Below, piece after piece: positions 62,602 to 64,000 of a stretch of 64,000 nucleotides of DNA. The notes under the pieces were generated by a model. That model ran no database searches. It was not told where the DNA came from and was given only the letters and a program-made list of their open reading frames with translations. Both the position numbers and the translations under genes were made by a program. The DNA comes from Ruegeria sp. THAF57 (GTDB taxonomy: Bacteria > Pseudomonadota > Alphaproteobacteria > Rhodobacterales > Rhodobacteraceae), in NCBI RefSeq assembly GCF_903914075.1, contig NZ_CAIWNQ010000002.1:434001-498000 (forward strand), written 5' to 3'. Position 1 is the stretch's first letter, and each line of letters starts with the position of its first letter.

Positions 62602-64000
62602 ATGTCAGATCGCCCGAACACGCCCTTGCTGGACCTCGTGAGCCGCCCCGCGGACCTGAAGCAGTTCTCGGACGCGCAGCTACGTCAGGTTGCGGATGAA
62701 TTGCGGGCAGAAACGATCTCGGCCGTTTCGGTCACGGGCGGGCATCTGGGTGCAGGGCTGGGTGTGGTAGAATTGACCACAGCGCTGCACGCCGTGTTCG
62801 ATACACCGCGCGACAAGATCATCTGGGACGTTGGACATCAGTGCTATCCGCATAAAATCCTAACCGAACGGCGCGACCGCATTCGTACTTTGCGCATGAA
62901 AGACGGCTTGAGCGGCTTCACCAAGCGCAGCGAAAGCCCATATGACCCGTTTGGCGCGGCGCATAGCTCGACCTCGATCAGTGCGGCACTCGGGTTCTCC
63001 GTCGCGCGCGATCTTGGCGGTGTCACGCCCGAAGGATTGGGCGATGCGATTGCCGTGATCGGCGACGGTTCGATGTCGGCGGGCATGGCGTTCGAGGCGA
63101 TGAACAACGCGGGCCACCTCAAGAAACGCCTGATCGTGATCCTCAACGACAACGAGATGAGCATCGCCCCCCCGGTCGGCGCGCTGTCCAATTACCTGTC
63201 CCGAATTTATGCCGAGGCTCCATTTCACGATCTGAAAGCGGCGGCAAAAGGTGCTGTTTCTCTGCTGCCAGAGCCTTTCCGCGAGGGCGCGAAACGGGCC
63301 AAGGAAATGCTCAAGGGCATGGCAGTCGGTGGCACCTTGTTCGAAGAGCTGGGGTTTTCCTATATCGGTCCGCTTGATGGTCACGATATGGACCAGTTGC
63401 TGCCGGTTCTGCGCACGGTCAAGGCGCGGGCGACCGGTCCGATCCTGATCCATGTGCTGACCAAAAAGGGCAAGGGATACGCCCCGGCAGAGCAAGCCCG
63501 CGACAAGGGGCACGCAACGGCCAAGTTTGATGTCGTGACCGGAAAACAGAAGAAAGCACCGTCAAACGCACCCTCCTATACCTCGGTCTTTGGCAACACG
63601 CTGGTGGATGAGGCCGCGCGGGACGACAAGATCGTTGCCGTCACTGCCGCGATGCCGGATGGAACCGGCCTAAATCTGTTCGCAGAACGCTACCCCTCGC
63701 GCTGCTTTGACGTGGCGATTGCCGAACAGCACGGCGTGACCTTTGCTGCCGCGCTGGCTGCGGGCGGGATGAAGCCCTTCTGCGCGATGTATTCGACCTT
63801 TTTACAGCGCGGCTATGACCAGGTTGTGCATGACGTGGCCATTCAGCGCCTTCCGGTGCGGTTCGCGATTGACCGGGCGGGCCTTGTGGGGGCGGATGGG
63901 GCGACCCATGCGGGGTCATTCGACATTGCCTACCTCGCCAATCTTCCCGGCATGACCGTCATGGCTGCCGCGGATGAGGCCGAACTGGTGCACATGGTTG
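62602..64000 (+). CDS. dxs: 1-deoxy-D-xylulose-5-phosphate synthase, N-terminal part (runs off right edge)
   Basis: DXS condenses pyruvate and glyceraldehyde 3-phosphate, with thiamine diphosphate, in the first step of the MEP pathway. About 466 of roughly 640 residues are in the window. Visible are [17 protein letters not shown], the ThDP motif [20 protein letters not shown] with ILNDNEMSI, and [18 protein letters not shown] from the second domain. ATG 62602 follows the ispA stop by 16 bases. Confidence 0.97.
   Translation, partial: MSDRPNTPLLDLVSRPADLKQFSDAQLRQVADELRAETISAVSVTGGHLGAGLGVVELTTALHAVFDTPRDKIIWDVGHQCYPHKILTERRDRIRTLRMKDGLSGFTKRSESPYDPFGAAHSSTSISAALGFSVARDLGGVTPEGLGDAIAVIGDGSMSAGMAFEAMNNAGHLKKRLIVILNDNEMSIAPPVGALSNYLSRIYAEAPFHDLKAAAKGAVSLLPEPFREGAKRAKEMLKGMAVGGTLFEELGFSYIGPLDGHDMDQLLPVLRTVKARATGPILIHVLTKKGKGYAPAEQARDKGHATAKFDVVTGKQKKAPSNAPSYTSVFGNTLVDEAARDDKIVAVTAAMPDGTGLNLFAERYPSRCFDVAIAEQHGVTFAAALAAGGMKPFCAMYSTFLQRGYDQVVHDVAIQRLPVRFAIDRAGLVGADGATHAGSFDIAYLANLPGMTVMAAADEAELVHMV

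Overview
The window is a high-GC alphaproteobacterial chromosome segment, most likely from the Roseobacter group of the Rhodobacteraceae. Pointers are an alphaproteobacterial LexA box (GAAC-N7-GAAC), promoter motifs like those of the Rhodobacter RpoE/ChrR system, a petABC cytochrome bc1 operon with petP/petR regulators, a c2-like cytochrome, and the xseB-ispA-dxs cluster. There is no rRNA, IS element, CRISPR array or prophage. The only RNA features are one tRNA-Lys and an FMN riboswitch.

Layout. 1-11.4 kb: polA (cut by the left edge), a membrane protein, a zinc-finger protein, dnaE2, a truncated globin, an EamA permease, an NYN/LOTUS protein, adhC, an I78-like lipoprotein, imuB and an SDR. 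dnaE2 and imuB belong to the SOS mutasome. Here they are 4 kb apart, imuA is absent, and both have LexA-box candidates at the same distance from their start codons. 10.7-15.8 kb: a probable singlet-oxygen/RpoE-type cluster (SDR; divergent flavin amine oxidase, chalcone-isomerase-like protein, GPH-type transporter and two DUF3833 proteins). It reads outward from a shared region carrying two TGATCC-N18-TA promoters. 15.9-20.3 kb: a porin and a five-gene ExbB/ExbD/ExbD/TonB operon.

20.5-46.2 kb is a large exopolysaccharide locus: a Tat-exported GH9 enzyme, several glycosyltransferases, a WecG-type transferase, a Wzc-like copolymerase, an ExoF-like export protein, an ExoY-like initiating transferase, a flippase, a Wzy-type polymerase, nucleotide-sugar enzymes (RfbF-like, two SDRs, RmlC-like, UGM-like) and two unrelated sulfotransferases. 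Together these suggest a Wzx/Wzy-assembled and probably sulfated polysaccharide. A 17-bp palindrome, GTTTCC-N5-GGAAAC, occurs three times inside this locus and I found it nowhere else in the window. It is the strongest candidate here for an undescribed control system.

46.5-64 kb is housekeeping: tRNA-Lys, dapF-mtaB, petABC, a c2-like cytochrome, a PaiB-like protein, an FMN riboswitch with ribH, aroC, an HD protein, an EamA permease, cobO, ilvE, petP-petR, a histone-deacetylase-family hydrolase, xseB, ispA and dxs (cut by the right edge). Start codons were chosen by ribosome-binding site and family N-terminus, so several are GTG or TTG.
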